Made by a program: the position numbers and the translations under genes. From Treponema sp. (GTDB taxonomy: Bacteria; Spirochaetota; Spirochaetia; Treponematales; Breznakiellaceae): a stretch of 6,338 nt of DNA. Of the stretch, positions 5,249-6,338 are shown one piece after another. The stretch covers positions 1 to 6,338 of the forward strand of contig JAITQR010000259.1 in the NCBI GenBank assembly GCA_031288815.1. The letters are read 5' to 3'. Under the pieces are notes generated by a model. That model worked only from the letters and a program-made list of their open reading frames with translations, was not told the origin of the DNA and did not search any database. How positions within the stretch are numbered: position 1 is the first letter of the stretch; each line of letters starts with the position of its first letter.

Positions 5249-6076
5249 ATGATCATAACGATAAACGGCAAAAGGGCGGATATTACACTGGAAGAGGAGA
5301 AAACCCTGGGGGAGGTGCTGGCAGGCCTGGAAGCCTGGCTCCAGGGCTCGGGCCACCGGCTTTCCGGTCTTGAACTGGACGGGGAAAAGGCCGATCCCCT
5401 CCTCTTGGAGCGTTTCTTCAGCCGGGATGTGGCGGATATCGGCGTCCTGAACCTGTCCACCAGCTCCTGGGCGGATCTTGCCGTGGAAGCCCTGACAGAG
5501 CTTTACGGGGAAGCGGAAAATTTCCCGGGCTGCCCCTTCGGGGAAAGGGCGGCGTTTAAACAGGCCTGGGAGAAAAGCGCCGGCGCCGGTTTCCTGGCGG
5601 AACACATGCGTGATCTGTATACCCTAGCGGACAGCGTCTTTTCCGGCCAGGGCCCGGGGCCCGGGGAACTGCAAAAAATAATCCGGGAGCGTTTACGGGA
5701 ACTTGAGGATCCCCGGCGGGAGATCGCCGCTTCGGGCCCCCTGGTCGAGGCGGTGGCCGCACGGCTTGGGGATCTGCCTCTGGATATACAAACCGGCAAA
5801 GACAGGCGGGCGGCGGAAACGGTACAGCTCTTTTCAGTCGTGGCCGGAAAACTCCTCCGCCTTCTTGGCCTGTTAAAGCTTGAAGGGTATTCCCCCGAAA
5901 ATTTAACGGTGGACGGTGTTCCGGTATTCGAGTATCTTGGGGGATTTGAGTCCGCCCTAAAGGAACTGGCAACGGCTTACGAGGCCAAGGACGCGGTCCT
6001 GGTTGGAGATCTGGCCGAATACGAATTGGCGCCCCGGCTTCTCAAGTTTTATTCCGCCTTTTTGCCGGAGGCCTAG
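5249..6076 (+). CDS. Conserved-position protein of unknown function downstream of fliD
   Basis: I recognise no catalytic motif or named domain in this 275-residue protein. The first 50 residues (MIITINGKRADITLEEEKTL and onward to LSGLELDGEKAD) have the strand-turn-strand-helix-strand rhythm of a beta-grasp, ubiquitin-like fold. The rest, from about residue 70, looks mainly helical, with many Ala, Leu, Glu and Arg residues, and ends in a helix containing DAVLVGDLAEYELAPRL. There is no signal peptide or membrane segment, so it is probably cytoplasmic. The start is two bases after the fliD stop codon with only a weak AACAGG before it, so translation is likely coupled to fliD. From memory, T. pallidum has a hypothetical gene in the same place. 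The position suggests a job in handling FliD or flagellin, but no function is shown. Confidence 0.85.
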   Translation: MIITINGKRADITLEEEKTLGEVLAGLEAWLQGSGHRLSGLELDGEKADPLLLERFFSRDVADIGVLNLSTSSWADLAVEALTELYGEAENFPGCPFGERAAFKQAWEKSAGAGFLAEHMRDLYTLADSVFSGQGPGPGELQKIIRERLRELEDPRREIAASGPLVEAVAARLGDLPLDIQTGKDRRAAETVQLFSVVAGKLLRLLGLLKLEGYSPENLTVDGVPVFEYLGGFESALKELATAYEAKDAVLVGDLAEYELAPRLLKFYSAFLPEA

Positions 6077-6187
6077 CAGCCTGTCGCAAGTGGATTTTTG
6101 CGCCGCCGGTGCCGCAAGAATCCCGATTATCCGGCTCCTGCGAACCTTTGGTTCCAGCGCAGCTTGCTAGATCCCGGAGGAGAAAAC
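6077..6187 (+). other. Short spacer with two hairpins, no gene and no clear promoter
   Basis: CTGCG (6138-6142) pairs with CGCAG (6158-6162) and, inside, AACC (6143-6146) pairs with GGTT (6150-6153), leaving a 4-base bulge on the right side. A weaker hairpin, CGCAA (6085-6089) with TTGCG (6098-6102), has an 8-base loop. Neither is followed by a T-tract. GGAGG at 6176-6180 is the Shine-Dalgarno of the next gene, seven bases from its ATG. I found no acceptable sigma-28 or sigma-70 promoter. Confidence 0.45.
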
Positions 6188-6338
6188 ATGGGCTATGTCT
6201 CGTTTTACCTGCTTCAACTGCCTCAGTTTTACAAAGAAACCAAAACATCGGATATCGTTTTTTTCGTGGTAGGCCTGGGGGTTGTAATCATCGCCTTCGT
6301 CATCGTGAACCTGACAAAAGCCAAGTCCAAATCCCCGG
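6188..6338 (+). CDS. N-terminal part of a single-pass membrane protein (3' truncated by window)
   Basis: The ATG at 6188 follows a good Shine-Dalgarno (GGAGGAG at 6176-6182) and the frame stays open to the window end, giving 50 residues. Residues 1-21 are a short amphipathic leader (MGYVSFYLLQLPQFYKETKT). Residues about 22-42 form one hydrophobic helix (DIVFFVVGLGVVIIAFVIV), followed by a basic stretch (TKAKSKS) that should stay in the cytoplasm, so the protein is probably N-out with a cytoplasmic C-terminal domain. The domain that would name it lies outside the window. A regulatory or motility-related protein is possible from context, and a PilZ-type c-di-GMP receptor is one guess, but nothing visible shows this. 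Confidence 0.7.
   Translation, partial: MGYVSFYLLQLPQFYKETKTSDIVFFVVGLGVVIIAFVIVNLTKAKSKSP

Noticed and set aside
6042..6248. Minus-strand ORF of 68 codons over the spacer before the last gene
   Set aside because: It overlaps two plus-strand genes with good context, and I see no ribosome-binding site or domain for it.

Overview
The window reads as a motility locus from a spirochaete, most likely a G+C-rich member of the Treponema group. The evidence is two core flagellins without the outer D2/D3 domains (286 and 283 residues), both opening with MIINHN, followed on the same strand by flaG, a long fliD and a 275-residue protein of unknown function. As I recall it, this order resembles the flaB/fliD region of Treponema pallidum. 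The DNA is visibly G+C-rich, richer than pathogenic treponemes, so a free-living or insect-gut relative is plausible. That species-level guess is inference.

Layout, all on the + strand. 1-324 is the C-terminal end of an alpha/beta-hydrolase (esterase type), probably unrelated to motility. 325-587 holds a near-consensus sigma-28 flagellar promoter (445-472) and a structured leader. 588-1448 is the first flagellin (flaB-A). 1449-1774 is a 326-base non-coding stretch packed with inverted repeats. 1775-2626 is the second flagellin (flaB-B). 2676-2711 is a convincing intrinsic terminator. It is followed by a leader with three tandem hairpins (2755-2819) in front of flaG (2836-3186), then fliD (3210-5246) and the unknown gene (5249-6076), tightly spaced and probably co-transcribed. 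6188 to the window end is the start of a small protein with one membrane segment.

How the genes work together: the flaB products polymerise into the core of the periplasmic flagellar filament. FliD caps the growing filament and promotes flagellin folding. FlaG is a small accessory protein associated with filament length and assembly in other bacteria. The unknown protein directly behind fliD sits where other bacteria often carry the export chaperones FliS and FliT.

The most interesting signal is in the leaders, not in the proteins. All three flagellar genes that have a long leader (flaB-A, flaB-B, flaG) carry an ANGGA motif in a hairpin loop and a second ANGGA within the Shine-Dalgarno sequence. 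This is the two-site arrangement expected for translational repression by CsrA. The flaB-B leader also contains overlapping, mutually exclusive hairpins of the kind seen in attenuators or in dispersed palindromic repeats. No csrA or fliW gene, mobile-element gene, CRISPR array, tRNA or rRNA is visible here.
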